From NCBI GenBank assembly GCA_902810745.1, contig CADDYW010000025.1, forward strand, positions 1 through 51,807: a stretch of 51,807 nt of DNA. The letters are read 5' to 3'. Under the pieces are notes generated by a model. It worked only from the letters and a program-made list of their open reading frames with translations, had not been told where the DNA came from and did no database searches. Each line of letters starts with the position of its first letter. The stretch's first letter is position 1. This stretch comes from Chloroflexota bacterium. GTDB taxonomy: Bacteria > Chloroflexota > UBA6077 > FW602-bin22 > CADDYW01. This document shows, piece after piece, positions 6,423 to 15,256 of the stretch. The translations under genes were made by a program, and so were the position numbers.

Positions 6423-9400
6423 GGGCGGGCCGGTGCGGCTCCTCGGGACTGGCGAGCTGGGCGACCGCCGGGCCGTCGGCCGCGACCGTCGTCGGCGGAG
6501 CAGCCACGCCACGGCTCTCCGTCGCCGACACGGCCGCCGTGGCAGGCGCCTCCGCCCACCGCACCGCCATGAGCCCCAGCTTCTGGAGCCACCGTCCGAA
6601 GTCGTCGAGATAGGTGTACATCACCGGAACGAAGATCAGCGTGAGCAGCGTCGAGGTGAGCAGACCGCCGACCAGGACCGTTGCCATCGGCGACCGCTCC
6701 TCCGAGCCCGTTCCGATCTTCACCGCCAGTGGAAGCATCGCGAAGACCATCGTGCAGGTCGTCATCAGGATCGGGCGCAATCGGGTACGCCCGGCCTCGA
6801 TCAATGCTTCGTTCCGCGAGTAGCCGCGGTCACGCAGCGTGTTCGTGTAGTCGACAAGCAGAATCGCATTCTTCGCGACCAGGCCCATCAGCATGATCAA
6901 GCCCATGAACGAGTACAGGTTCAGCGTGTTTCCCGTCACCGTCAGCGCTCCCAGGGCGCCCACCGTCGCGAGCGGGAGGCTGAGCAGCACCGCCAGCGGG
7001 TAGAGCAGCGACTCGTACAGCGCCGAGGTCAGCATGTACACCAGGAGGATCGACAGCGCGAACGCTGCCTCCAGCGGGGCAAAGACCTGCTGCTGCTGCT
7101 GGACCGATCCACTGAACGTGTAGGAATAGCCTGGCGGCATGACTACCTGCTGCATCGCGCGCTGGATTCCGGCCGCGACCTCGCCGAGCGGCGCGCCGAA
7201 GGTCGAAGCACTGACCGTGACCTGAAGCGTTCGGTTCTGATCGGAGATCTGGGCCGGCTCGGTCGTCGGGATGACCTTCGCCACGTCCCCCAGGCGCACC
7301 GTCGCCCCCGACGACGTCGTGATGGGAAGCGCCTCGATCTCGGCCGGGGTAATCGTATCGCTGTTCGCAAGCGTGATCACGATCGGCGTGAGGATCGTGC
7401 TTCCGTTGGGCGTCAGGTTCGTCACCTGCGCGCCGCCGACGAGCGTGGCGATGGTCGATCCGATCTGCTGGGCGGTGATGCCATACTCCGCGGCCCGCGC
7501 CCGGTCGATCTGCACCTCGAGCTCGGGGACCGACCGCGCGGCCTCGTTCTGGACCTCGACGACGCCGGGAATCTGCTGCATCAGACCGGCGACCTGATCG
7601 GCAAGCTGATTCAGCACGTTCACGTCCGGGCCGAGCAGCACGACCCCGACCGCCCGGAAGCCGCCGATCCGCAGCGGATTCGAGATCGACGTCGTGATCA
7701 CCGCGTCGGGATACTCCCGGGCAAACTGCCGCACGCGAACCAGGTACGAGTCGATCGGTGGCCGCTGGCCGACCGGCTTGAGGTCGACCGCGATACGGCC
7801 GCTGTTCGTATTCGCGCCGCCGAAGAAGCCGCCGCGCGAGCCGGCGGTCGCGAACGATTGCACCACGCCCGGCATCGCCCGAATCTGCTCGTCGAGCCCG
7901 TCGACGACCGCGACGGTTCGGTCGAGCGGCGTCCCGTTCGGCAACGAGACGTTGACGCTGAACTGGGAGTTATCCTCCTGCGGCGTGAACTCGGTCCCGA
8001 GCCAGCCCAGCGGAATGAAGGCGACGCTGAGGGCCAGCGCGCCGATGCCGATCAGAATCACCAGCGGTCGACGGCGAAATGCCGAGCCGATCAGGCGACC
8101 GTAGGCGTCGCGCAGCCGACCGTAATTGTGCTCCCACCACACGGTGAAGCGATACCAGCGACCGGCGCTCGCCTTCGCGGAGAGGTGCTCCTCGTCCAGG
8201 GGCTCCTTGAGCCAGCGCGAGGCCAGGAGCGGCGTCACCGTGAAGGAGACGAAGAGCGAGAAGAGCGTCGCCGTCACGATCGTCAGGCCGAACTCGCGGA
8301 ACACCTCGCCGACGAGGCCCTGGGTGAAGGCGATCGGGCCGTACACGACCACGTCGGTCAGGGTAATCGCGACGGCGGCGAGGCCGATCTCCATCCGACC
8401 GTCGAGAGCGGCCTGGATCGGGCTCTTCCCCATCATCAGGTGACGGTTGATGTTCTCCAGAACGACGATCGAGTCGTCGACGAGGATGCCGGTCAGGAGC
8501 GAGAGGGCGAGCAGCGAGATGAGGTCCAGGCTGAACCCCAGGAAATACATCACCGTGAAGGTGGAGATCAGCGAGATCGGGATCGCCAGGATGACGATGA
8601 TCATATTGCGCGGTCGGTGGAGGAAGAGGAGCAGGACGATCGCCGGGAGAATGACCGCCAGGGCAAGATCGTCCTCGACCGCCTGAATCGATTCGTGCGT
8701 GTAGACCGTGGAGTCATTGATGATGTCGGTTCTCACCCCGGGCGGTAGCTGTCGGGTGACGCGCCCGAGGGTCGCTTTGACGCTATTGTCGACCTCGACG
8801 ATGTTCGCGCCGCTCTGCGCGGTGATCGACAGCACGACCGCGTCGCGTCCGTTGAGGTGCGTCTGCTGGGTAACCGGCGCGTAGCCCTGGGTGACGTTCG
8901 CGATCTGCCCGAGCGTCAGCGGCAGGCTCCCCGGTCGTGCCTGCACCACCAGATTCCGAAGGTCGGCGACGTTCTGGAAGTAGGCGTTGGTCCGGATGGT
9001 GCGGGTCTGTCCACCCTCGGTCGTCGTGCCGCCGGGCATGCTGAGGTTCTGCGACTGGATTGCCTGGGTGAGCTGGCTCACCGAGATGCCGTAGGCTGCC
9101 ATCGCTTCGCGGTCGACGACCACGTTCACCTGAGGAACGAGGCCGCCCTGGACCGACACCGCGGCGACGCCCGGAACCTCCTGAAGCGCGGGCGCCAGGA
9201 GGTTCGTTCCCAGGTCATACAGCTCGTCGAGGGGCGCTCCGCTCAGACCGACGTTGAGGATCGGCTCGGCGTTCGGATTCGCCTTGATGATCGACGGCGT
9301 CTGGATCCCGGACGGAAGCTGGCGCTGGATGCGATTGATCACCTGGGCGACGTCGTTCGCGGCAACGTTGACGTCGGTCCCCGACGCGAACAGGATCGAG

Positions 9401-9672
9401 ACGCGCGAGAGTCCGTCCGCGGACAGTCCGTTGACCTGCTGGATGCCCGAGACCCCCGAGACGGCATTCTCGACGGGCTGGGTGACGAGCTGCTCCATAT
9501 CCTCGGGGCTCGCCCCCGGGAAGCTGATCACGACCGTGACGAAGGGAAAGCTGACACTGGGGAGCTGCTGGACGGGAAGCTGGCCGTACGAGATGATGCC
9601 CATCAGAATCAGGGCCAGCACAATCATCGCCATGGTGACTGGCCGGCGGAGTGCAATACGGGTCGGATTCAC
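6409..9672 (-). CDS. RND-family efflux pump (HAE1/AcrB-like)
   Basis: The 1087-residue product shows both halves of the RND fold: one N-terminal span, a large outer domain, a bundle of spans, then the repeat of this plan. The proton relay appears as GILVDDSIVVLENINRH in span 4, with a Lys in GLVAKNAILLVDYTNTLR of span 10. The start is GTG at 9672, with GGAGGT about 6 bases upstream. The last 45 or so residues are Ala/Pro/Glu-rich and probably disordered, an addition beyond the usual 1030-1050 residues. It sits between the adaptor gene (55-bp gap) and the MFS gene. No outer-membrane channel gene is present. Confidence 0.93.
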   Translation of the reverse strand: MNPTRIALRRPVTMAMIVLALILMGIISYGQLPVQQLPSVSFPFVTVVISFPGASPEDMEQLVTQPVENAVSGVSGIQQVNGLSADGLSRVSILFASGTDVNVAANDVAQVINRIQRQLPSGIQTPSIIKANPNAEPILNVGLSGAPLDELYDLGTNLLAPALQEVPGVAAVSVQGGLVPQVNVVVDREAMAAYGISVSQLTQAIQSQNLSMPGGTTTEGGQTRTIRTNAYFQNVADLRNLVVQARPGSLPLTLGQIANVTQGYAPVTQQTHLNGRDAVVLSITAQSGANIVEVDNSVKATLGRVTRQLPPGVRTDIINDSTVYTHESIQAVEDDLALAVILPAIVLLLFLHRPRNMIIVILAIPISLISTFTVMYFLGFSLDLISLLALSLLTGILVDDSIVVLENINRHLMMGKSPIQAALDGRMEIGLAAVAITLTDVVVYGPIAFTQGLVGEVFREFGLTIVTATLFSLFVSFTVTPLLASRWLKEPLDEEHLSAKASAGRWYRFTVWWEHNYGRLRDAYGRLIGSAFRRRPLVILIGIGALALSVAFIPLGWLGTEFTPQEDNSQFSVNVSLPNGTPLDRTVAVVDGLDEQIRAMPGVVQSFATAGSRGGFFGGANTNSGRIAVDLKPVGQRPPIDSYLVRVRQFAREYPDAVITTSISNPLRIGGFRAVGVVLLGPDVNVLNQLADQVAGLMQQIPGVVEVQNEAARSVPELEVQIDRARAAEYGITAQQIGSTIATLVGGAQVTNLTPNGSTILTPIVITLANSDTITPAEIEALPITTSSGATVRLGDVAKVIPTTEPAQISDQNRTLQVTVSASTFGAPLGEVAAGIQRAMQQVVMPPGYSYTFSGSVQQQQQVFAPLEAAFALSILLVYMLTSALYESLLYPLAVLLSLPLATVGALGALTVTGNTLNLYSFMGLIMLMGLVAKNAILLVDYTNTLRDRGYSRNEALIEAGRTRLRPILMTTCTMVFAMLPLAVKIGTGSEERSPMATVLVGGLLTSTLLTLIFVPVMYTYLDDFGRWLQKLGLMAVRWAEAPATAAVSATESRGVAAPPTTVAADGPAVAQLASPEEPHRPAHGVD

Positions 9673-9727
9673 TCACTACCTCCGCGCCGCCCGAATCGCG
9701 GCTAACTCCCTATCGAACGCACGTGCA

Positions 9728-11611
9728 TCAACCCGCGGGCGTCGGGGTCGGCGAGACGCCGGCCGCTCGGCGTCCGGTCCCGGATGCCGGCGCCTGGCCG
9801 TTTCTCTCGCCCGTGGCCGCGCCCGGTGCCTGTCCCGTCCGGCTACCGGTCGCGCCCGCGGCAGCACCGCTCGGTCGGCTGCCAGTCGCGCCGCCCGCCT
9901 GCTGGCCCGCGACCCGTACCGGCGAGCCGTCGCTGAGGTTCGCCTGGCCCGAGGTGACCACGGTATCGCCCACGTTCACGCCGTTCACGATCTGGGTGTT
10001 CTTATCGTCGGAGATGCCCAGGGTGACCGGCTGCAGCTTGACCTTGCCATCCGTCACGACGAAGACGACCGACTGCGGCCCGCGCTGGACGATCGCGACG
10101 CTCGGGACCAGCGTCGCGTTCTGGAAGGACGCGACCGTCAGCAACAGGTTGACGAACATGCCCGGGCGCAGGTCACCGGAGTCGTTCTGCGGGACGACCG
10201 ACACGGTGAAGGTGTGCGTCTTCGGATCAGCAGACGGAGAGATGCTGGTGACCTTCGCGGGGAACACTTTACCCGGAAACGCGTTCGCGGTCAGGTTGAC
10301 CGTCTGTCCTACCGTGATGTTGCCAATGCGCGCCTGCTCGATGGAGAACTGGACCTGCGCCTGATTCGAGATCAAGGTAAAGATCGGCGTCTGGGGAGTC
10401 GCCAGGGCCCCCGGCGAGAGGAGCTTCGCGCTGATCACTCCATCGAACGGCGCGACGACGTCTGCCGCCTTGAGGTTGGCCTGGGCAATCGCCAGCACCG
10501 CCTGCGCTTGCTTCAGCGCCACCTCGGCGGCCTGGATGTCGAGGTCGGTGTACGGCTTCTGAGCGAGCGCGAGCTGGGCGGTCGCGGCATCGACCGCGGC
10601 CTGGGCCTGGGCGAGATCGGTGCTGGTGTACGGGGTCTTCGCCAGCTGATACTGCTGCTGAGCGGCCGTCACCGCGGCCTGGGCCTGGGCGACGTCGCTA
10701 TCGGTGTAGGGCGCGAGCGCGAGCTTGTACTGCTGCTCGGCCGCGTCCACGGCTGCCTGGGCCTGATTGATCGCGTCTTGCGTCGGTGGATCGGTCAGCG
10801 TCTTCAGATTCTGCGCGGCCACGTTCACGGCGGTCTCGGCGGCGAGCGCCTGCGCCTGCGCGGCCTCGCAGAGGTACGAGGGGTTGCGCGGGTTGCACTG
10901 CCCGTCCTTGTTCGCCTGGACCGCGGCGAGCTGGTCCTTCGCCTGCTCGAGCTGGAGCTTCGCCGCCGCTACCTGATCGGGCGTGGGGCCGTCGAGGAGC
11001 TGCTGGAGCTTGGCCTTGGCCGCGTCCAGGTTTGCCTTGGCCACGCCGACGGACTCGGCCCGCGGTCCGGCCTTGATCGCGGCGAGCTTGGCCTTGGCCG
11101 CGTCCAGGTTGGCCTGCGCCTGCGCCACGGTCTCGGGACGTCCCTCGGCCTGGACGGCGGCGAGCTTGGCCCTGGCCGCGTCCAGGTTGGCCTGCGCCTG
11201 CGCCACCGTCTCGGGGCGCCCTCCCGCCTTGACCTGCGCCAGCTTGACCTGTGCGGTCTCGACCCCGGCCTCGGCCTGCGCCACCTGCGCCTGCAGCGTC
11301 GTCTTGTCCAGCTCGGCCAGCACCTGTCCCTTCTTCACGATTGACCCGACGTCCACGTCGAGCTTGACGATCTGGCCCGCGATCTGGGGAACGACGTTGA
11401 CCGAGTCGCCTGCTTGCACCGTGCCGCTGTATTGAGCCGTCTGGCTGATTGGACCGGCCGTCACTTTCGCGACGGTCACGACGGTCGCCTGCCGACCGGC
11501 CTGATTCGCCGGTCCTCCCCCGCCATTCCGACCACTGATCGCGCTGCAGCCCGTGAGCAGCGCTCCGACGAGAACGAGTCTCCCGATGACCTGTGCTCGG
11601 GCACCCCTCAC
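9728..11611 (-). CDS. Lipoprotein membrane-fusion (adaptor) protein with an enlarged coiled coil
   Basis: A 627-residue adaptor of the RND/HlyD type. The GTG at 11611 follows GGAGGAAG by about 7 bases. [11 protein letters not shown] is a lipoprotein signal with Cys22 as lipid site. Domains in order: first half of the biotinyl/lipoyl-like motif ([29 protein letters not shown]), a very long helical hairpin, the second half ([22 protein letters not shown]), then beta-barrel and membrane-proximal domains. The hairpin is built of repeats such as [20 protein letters not shown] and D(V/L)AQAQAAV-AA-Q-Y-LA-TPYT and is much longer than in AcrA (about 400 residues in total). The C-terminal 50 residues are Gly/Pro/Thr-rich. 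It probably works with the RND pump encoded directly downstream. A weak -35/-10 pair (TTAACA, TATATA) can be found around 11714-11746. Confidence 0.9.
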   Translation of the reverse strand: MRGARAQVIGRLVLVGALLTGCSAISGRNGGGGPANQAGRQATVVTVAKVTAGPISQTAQYSGTVQAGDSVNVVPQIAGQIVKLDVDVGSIVKKGQVLAELDKTTLQAQVAQAEAGVETAQVKLAQVKAGGRPETVAQAQANLDAARAKLAAVQAEGRPETVAQAQANLDAAKAKLAAIKAGPRAESVGVAKANLDAAKAKLQQLLDGPTPDQVAAAKLQLEQAKDQLAAVQANKDGQCNPRNPSYLCEAAQAQALAAETAVNVAAQNLKTLTDPPTQDAINQAQAAVDAAEQQYKLALAPYTDSDVAQAQAAVTAAQQQYQLAKTPYTSTDLAQAQAAVDAATAQLALAQKPYTDLDIQAAEVALKQAQAVLAIAQANLKAADVVAPFDGVISAKLLSPGALATPQTPIFTLISNQAQVQFSIEQARIGNITVGQTVNLTANAFPGKVFPAKVTSISPSADPKTHTFTVSVVPQNDSGDLRPGMFVNLLLTVASFQNATLVPSVAIVQRGPQSVVFVVTDGKVKLQPVTLGISDDKNTQIVNGVNVGDTVVTSGQANLSDGSPVRVAGQQAGGATGSRPSGAAAGATGSRTGQAPGAATGERNGQAPASGTGRRAAGVSPTPTPAG

Positions 11612-12020
11612 GTAGTCTTCCTCCACGTTCGTAGTATCGCCGCGTCGATCTTGGCGTGCTCGTCGCGGATCAACCGTGGCACGCGCTCGCAGAACAGTCT
11701 GGCTTCTCCCGACATATATACCCAATTCTGGCCGGGACTTTGTTAATAAAGAGTAAACTATTTGCTTATGCCATACTACCCCTGGCGCGTCCCAGTCGGT
11801 CCGGAGGCGCTGCCCCGGGCCCGGTCGGCGGGCCTGGCATCGCCGGGCGGTCGTGAGATTGTTGTACGACATCGGCGGCGATGGTTCATTAAAAAACCGT
11901 TAATGATTGGCGAATGAGCCACAATGTGTCGTATTCGACGCGTGATCTCTAGACTCACTCTCCGTGGTGGTATAGAATCGCGATGCTACTCCGCTGGAGC
12001 ACGGCGAAGAGGGATACACG
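11612..12020. promoter_or_regulatory. Divergent intergenic region with AT-rich inverted repeats
   Basis: This 409-bp region separates the efflux operon from the HTH-receiver gene. It is locally AT-rich at 11710-11765 and 11880-11935. CATTAA at 11887-11892 and TTAATG at 11900-11905 form a perfect inverted repeat with a 7-base gap. TACGACA at 11865-11871 and TGTCGTA at 11927-11933 form an outer repeat around it. These are plausible binding sites for a regulator of one or both genes. No coding sequence was seen. Confidence 0.4.
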
Positions 12021-12689
12021 GTGGCGAGTACTGATCCAGAGGGTGAGGCCGAGCACCACGACTGGACGATGATCGAAGTCGCCCGGGCGAAAGGGGTGGC
12101 CTACCAGACGGTTTGGCGTGCCATCTCGCGAGGTTTGCTCCCGAGTCGCCGCGTCGGTCGCACGGTGCTGATTCCGTCCGAGGCGGTCGCCGCGTGGATC
12201 CCGTGCTACGATCGTGTCCCGCGCCGATTTCGCGGTCAGCCGCGGATGCCGCGTCCGCAGGTGCGACGCGCCGGCCCGCGGCGGGCCCTGGTCGCGGACG
12301 ATGAACCGGCGATCCGCACGCTGCTTGCCCAGATCATCGAGGAGGAAGGGGTCAGCGTCGTATCCGTCGGCGATGGCGAGTCAGCGCTGGCCCAGGCACG
12401 GCTTCAGCCGTTCAGCCACATTTTTCTCGACGTTCGGATGCCCCGTCAGGATGGGGCGTCGGTGCTTCCTCAGATCCGGGCGGCGTGCCCGAATGCGGTC
12501 ATCGCCTTCGTCACGGCGCATCCCTCGGATCTGGCGAAGGTTCAATGGCCCGCGGCGTGGCCGATCGTCGTCATTCCCAAGCCATTCGACCTCGACCAGA
12601 TTGTCGACGTCCTGCGCTTGAGCGTCGACAACCGCCCGTCGCGGCGCAAGCGGGCGCGGAAGCCCGCCACGACATCACCCCAGGGCTAG
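12021..12689 (+). CDS. Excisionase-type HTH fused to a response-regulator receiver domain
   Basis: A 222-residue two-domain regulator. Residues 15-61 (WTMIEVARAKGVAYQTVWRAISRGLLPSRRVGRTVLIPSEAVAAWI) form a MerR/excisionase-like (HTH_17) DNA-binding domain. Residues 87-202 form a CheY-like receiver with acidic pocket Asp93/Asp94, phospho-acceptor Asp137 (FLDVRMP), Thr165 and Lys187 (IPKPFD). A Lys/Arg-rich tail follows. The order, DNA binding first and receiver second, is the reverse of the common OmpR/NarL layout. GTG start, with GAAGAGGG about 7 bases upstream. No histidine kinase gene is adjacent. The 3' end overlaps queG tail to tail by 15 bases. It is divergent from the efflux operon and might regulate it, which is inference only. 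Confidence 0.85.
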   Translation: MASTDPEGEAEHHDWTMIEVARAKGVAYQTVWRAISRGLLPSRRVGRTVLIPSEAVAAWIPCYDRVPRRFRGQPRMPRPQVRRAGPRRALVADDEPAIRTLLAQIIEEEGVSVVSVGDGESALAQARLQPFSHIFLDVRMPRQDGASVLPQIRAACPNAVIAFVTAHPSDLAKVQWPAAWPIVVIPKPFDLDQIVDVLRLSVDNRPSRRKRARKPATTSPQG

Positions 12690-13820
12690 CGCGATCTCTT
12701 CCCGCACCCACGGGTCCTGCTCGATCACCTGCCGACGGTACAGGCCGTCGCGCGCCTCCTCCGTGCCGATCCGTCCGAGTGCCCACGCGGCGTGTCCACG
12801 GACGAGCGGTTCTGGATCGTCCAGCGCTCGGCACAGCGCCGGAACGGCGGTCGGATCGCGCAGATTACCCAGCGCCACGCAGACGTTGCGCAGGAGGCCC
12901 CTCCGTTTCGCGCGCATGATCGGCGTGTGGCGAAAGCGCCGTCTGAACTCCTCGTCGCTGAGCTCCAGCAGCGGTAGTAGCTCCGGTCGTGCCCCGATCC
13001 CTTGCTCGGGCCAGAAGGCTGGCGGCGCCGCGGCCGCGGCCTTGCGGTTCACCGGGCAGACGTCCTGGCAGACGTCGCAGCCAAAGATCCAGTCCCCGAC
13101 GAGCGGTCGAAGCTCGCGCGGAATCGGTCCCCGGAGCTCGATCGTCAGGTAGGAGATGCAGCGGTCATTGTGGACGACCCCGGGCGCGATGATCGCGCCG
13201 GTCGGGCAGGCGGGCATGCAGACCTGGCAGGCCCCGCAGTGGGTGCGCAGCGGAGGATCCGGCGGCAGGGGGAGATTGGTGAGAACCTCGGCAAGGAAGA
13301 CCCACGATCCGAGCCCGTGGGTGAGGATATTGCTGTTTTTGCCAAACCAGCCCAGACCGGCGCGCTGTGCAGCTGCCCGATCGACCAGCCGGCCCGTATC
13401 CGTAAAGGTCTTGAGGCGGAGGCCAGGCGGGCACAGTCCTCGAAGGTCGGCGCAGAACGACTCCAGGCGCTCGGCGACCTCCTCGTGGTAATCCCGGCCC
13501 CAGGCATACCGTGCAACGCGGCCACGTGGGAGCTTCGACTCATCCGGCACCGGCGCGTGCGCCTTGTAGCTAATGCCCAGAGCGATGATCGACTGGGCGT
13601 CCGGGAGGTGATTCCGAGGATCACAGGAGAAGCGGGCGCGGGCGGCGGTGAACCAGGGAAGGCCGGTAAACAGCCCCGCGGCAATCCGCTCCAGGATGCT
13701 CTGCTGGGTATCCGGGAACGGCTCGGCGCTGGCGATGCCGACCAGCGGGAAACCGTGATCGCGGGCGAGGCGTTTCACCCGGACCTTCAGGGCCTCGAAA
13801 TCCGTCGTCACATCTTTCAT
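12675..13820 (-). CDS. queG: Epoxyqueuosine reductase (QueG) with HEAT-like C-terminus
   Basis: A 381-residue enzyme for the last step of queuosine synthesis in tRNA, reducing epoxyqueuosine with a cobalamin cofactor. DTGRLVDRAAAQRAGLGWFGKNSNIL contains the catalytic Asp and the conserved GLGWxGK segment. Two 4Fe-4S clusters are indicated by CGACQVCMPACPTGAI and CDVCQDVCPVN. The C-terminus has HEAT-type repeats (DDPEPLVRGHAAWALGRIG). The ATG at 13820 has GAGAGG about 8 bases upstream; an earlier start would add a basic 24-residue tail. It is convergent with and overlaps the HTH-receiver gene by 15 bases. No other queuosine genes lie nearby. Confidence 0.93.
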   Translation of the reverse strand: MKDVTTDFEALKVRVKRLARDHGFPLVGIASAEPFPDTQQSILERIAAGLFTGLPWFTAARARFSCDPRNHLPDAQSIIALGISYKAHAPVPDESKLPRGRVARYAWGRDYHEEVAERLESFCADLRGLCPPGLRLKTFTDTGRLVDRAAAQRAGLGWFGKNSNILTHGLGSWVFLAEVLTNLPLPPDPPLRTHCGACQVCMPACPTGAIIAPGVVHNDRCISYLTIELRGPIPRELRPLVGDWIFGCDVCQDVCPVNRKAAAAAPPAFWPEQGIGARPELLPLLELSDEEFRRRFRHTPIMRAKRRGLLRNVCVALGNLRDPTAVPALCRALDDPEPLVRGHAAWALGRIGTEEARDGLYRRQVIEQDPWVREEIALALG

Positions 13821-13901
13821 CGCGGTGTGCCTCTCGATCACGCGGCAAGACCAGCGCCGCCACCTCCACGAGAGATGATACGCCGACGTCAACAGGGCGG
13901 C

Positions 13902-13930
13902 TTGACATCCGGTCTGACTCGGATTATAGT
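13902..13930 (+). promoter_or_regulatory. Strong sigma70-type promoter for the leader and protease gene
   Basis: TTGACA at 13902-13907, a 17-base spacer, and TATAGT at 13925-13930. The expected transcript start is near 13937, more than 400 bases upstream of the protease start. That leaves a long untranslated leader or a separate small RNA. Confidence 0.7.
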
Positions 13931-13993
13931 AAGGATGCGACGCCGGACCGAAAGGGACGGTAAGATCGTCAGACCAATGCGAGGAGGCTTCCT

Positions 13994-14050
13994 ATGCGGT
14001 TACACGCGAAGAAACCCCGAGCATTTCTAGGAGTCTGGCAAGTCGATTAG
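13994..14050 (+). CDS. Putative 18-residue leader peptide
   Basis: GAGGAGG at 13981-13987 is followed 6 bases later by ATG and 18 codons ending in TAG: MRLHAKKPRAFLGVWQVD. The ribosome site is among the best in the window, yet the frame is tiny and lies in a non-coding leader. Competing hairpins start right after its stop codon. This is the arrangement of leader peptides in attenuation, but no run of a single amino acid codon is present. A drug- or arrest-type leader is an alternative. No homologue is recognised. Confidence 0.4.
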   Translation: MRLHAKKPRAFLGVWQVD

Positions 14051-14204
14051 TTTGGCCCTGCGCTCAGGCGCGGGGCTGAGTACGACCTCAGGCTATACCC
14101 AATCTGTCTTGGCCAAAGATGGCTGGGTTCGAAGCCAGCCTGCCAGAGGATAGCGGGGTGCACCCCCGTTGGGTAAACGTCCTGATCCATCTGCACACGC
14201 GCGA

Positions 14205-14247
14205 ACGACCCCGAAGGGCAATCCCTGACGAGAGCCCTCGGGGTCGT
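14205..14247 (+). terminator. Terminator-like hairpin in the protease leader
   Basis: ACGACCCCGA 14205-14214 pairs with TCGGGGTCGT 14238-14247, and GGGC 14216-14219 pairs with GCCC 14234-14237. Loop of 14 bases. No T-run follows, so it may instead be a stable RNA fold or pause site. It lies about 105 bases before the protease start codon. Confidence 0.4.
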
Positions 14248-14352
14248 CGTCATGCTGGGGCCACGTGGCTCCAGGATTGGCACGCCGCTTGCGCCGTCGG
14301 GTCCTCGACATTCCGCGTCGCCGGTGTCGTTCGTTCCCGGGCGAGGGATAGA

Positions 14353-15237
14353 GTGAATCTCCTCCTGGATGCGCTGGTTGCGCTGCTGGTCCTGGTAGTC
14401 ATCGCCGCTGCCGTGACGCCGACGCTCGCTCGCCTGCGCGTCCAGGGCATGCGCCTCGCCGCGATCCGCCGCATCGAGCACCGTCGCCACAGTCGCGTGA
14501 TCACGCTGATTCACCGCCAGGAGGCGATCTCCATCCTCGGCGTGCCGATCGCGCGTTTCCTCACGATTGACGATTCGGAGGCGGTGCTGCGGGCGATTCG
14601 GCTCACACCCCCGACGATGCGCATCGATCTGATCGTCCATACCCCCGGCGGATTGCAGATCGCCGCCGAGCAGATCGCCTACGCGCTCACCCGTCACCGC
14701 GGACCGGTGACCGTCTTCATCCCTTATTACGCGCTCTCCGGCGGAACGCTGATCGCCCTTGCCGCCGACGAGATCGTGATGGACCCGAACGCCGTGCTCG
14801 GCCCGATCGACCCGCAGCTTGGCGGTCTACCTGCCGCGTCGATCTTGAAGGTCCTGGACGTGAAACCGCGTGACCGTGTCGACGATCGGACGATCATCAT
14901 GGCCGATATCGCCTCGAAAGCGCTACGCCAGATCGACCGTACGGTCGTTCGGCTGCTCACCGCGAAGGGCTACGATCCGGAGCGGGCCCGTGCGATCGCG
15001 CAAAACCTTTCCTCGGGAATCCGGACGCACGATTATCCGATTGGCGTCGAGGAGGCGACCGCCCTTGGCTTGGCGATCACGACGCCGGTCCCGGCCGACG
15101 TGGAGAATCTGATGCGCTACTATCCCCAGGCGATGCAGCGCCGTCCGTCGGTCGAGTTCGTTCCTCTCCCGTACTTCCCCCATCCCGAGCCCCTGCCGAC
15201 GCCGAGCGTGCCCCCGGATAACGTGGGCGAGCAATAG
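14353..15237 (+). CDS. Membrane-anchored Clp-fold serine protease (SDH family)
   Basis: A 294-residue protein. Residues 5-23 form an N-terminal membrane anchor, and the rest has a ClpP/crotonase-like fold. IDLIVHTPGG (91-100) is the oxyanion strand region and YYALSGGT holds nucleophile Ser129. Asp139 or Asp144 and His226 in the THDYPI segment would complete the Ser-Asp-His set that names the family. Homologues are related to SppA-type signal peptide peptidases and may clear membrane peptides. The GTG at 14353 has GAGGGA 5-6 bases upstream; an ATG at 14119 in the same frame would add 78 residues that look non-coding. Expression probably depends on the long leader starting near 13937. Confidence 0.85.
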   Translation: MNLLLDALVALLVLVVIAAAVTPTLARLRVQGMRLAAIRRIEHRRHSRVITLIHRQEAISILGVPIARFLTIDDSEAVLRAIRLTPPTMRIDLIVHTPGGLQIAAEQIAYALTRHRGPVTVFIPYYALSGGTLIALAADEIVMDPNAVLGPIDPQLGGLPAASILKVLDVKPRDRVDDRTIIMADIASKALRQIDRTVVRLLTAKGYDPERARAIAQNLSSGIRTHDYPIGVEEATALGLAITTPVPADVENLMRYYPQAMQRRPSVEFVPLPYFPHPEPLPTPSVPPDNVGEQ

Positions 15238-15238
15238 G

Positions 15239-15256
15239 GGAGATGTCGCTATCTCC
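15239..15256 (+). terminator. Small hairpin right after the protease stop
   Basis: GGAGAT 15239-15244 pairs with ATCTCC 15251-15256 around a 6-base loop, one base after the TAG. No T-run follows. The rest of 15257-15496 shows no gene or clear signal. Confidence 0.35.

Larger units (their letters stand above)
13937..14250 (+). ncRNA. Putative structured leader RNA or small RNA upstream of the Clp-fold protease
   Basis: The stretch between the promoter and the hairpin at 14205-14247 has many self-complementary segments. GCCC-GCGC pairs with GCGC-GGGC around 14055-14076. CTCAG 14063-14067, CTGAG 14076-14080 and CTCAG 14087-14091 can form two mutually exclusive hairpins. GGCTGG pairs with CCAGCC around 14121-14140. 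CGGGG pairs with CCCCG around 14154-14168. It does not match consensus elements I can recall for tmRNA, RNase P, SRP RNA, T-box, TPP or cobalamin RNAs. It may act as an attenuator together with the leader ORF at 13994-14050. Confidence 0.35.

Noticed and set aside
6319..8748. Long plus-strand open frame of about 800 codons opposite the RND gene
   Set aside because: It is rich in Arg, His, Asp and Gln and matches the complement of RND codons in a GC-rich gene. No domain is seen, and the minus-strand protein is unmistakable.
14121..14140. tRNA-like T-arm (GGTTCGAAGCC within a 6-bp stem)
   Set aside because: The loop has 8 bases inside the stem, and no acceptor stem, anticodon arm or CCA end fits around it. 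It is part of the leader structure, not a tRNA.
14071..14200. TPP or T-box riboswitch, suggested by GGGCTGAG and GCGGGGTGCACC
   Set aside because: The other conserved segments of either class (TPP thi-box halves, T-box TGGNACCGCG) are missing.
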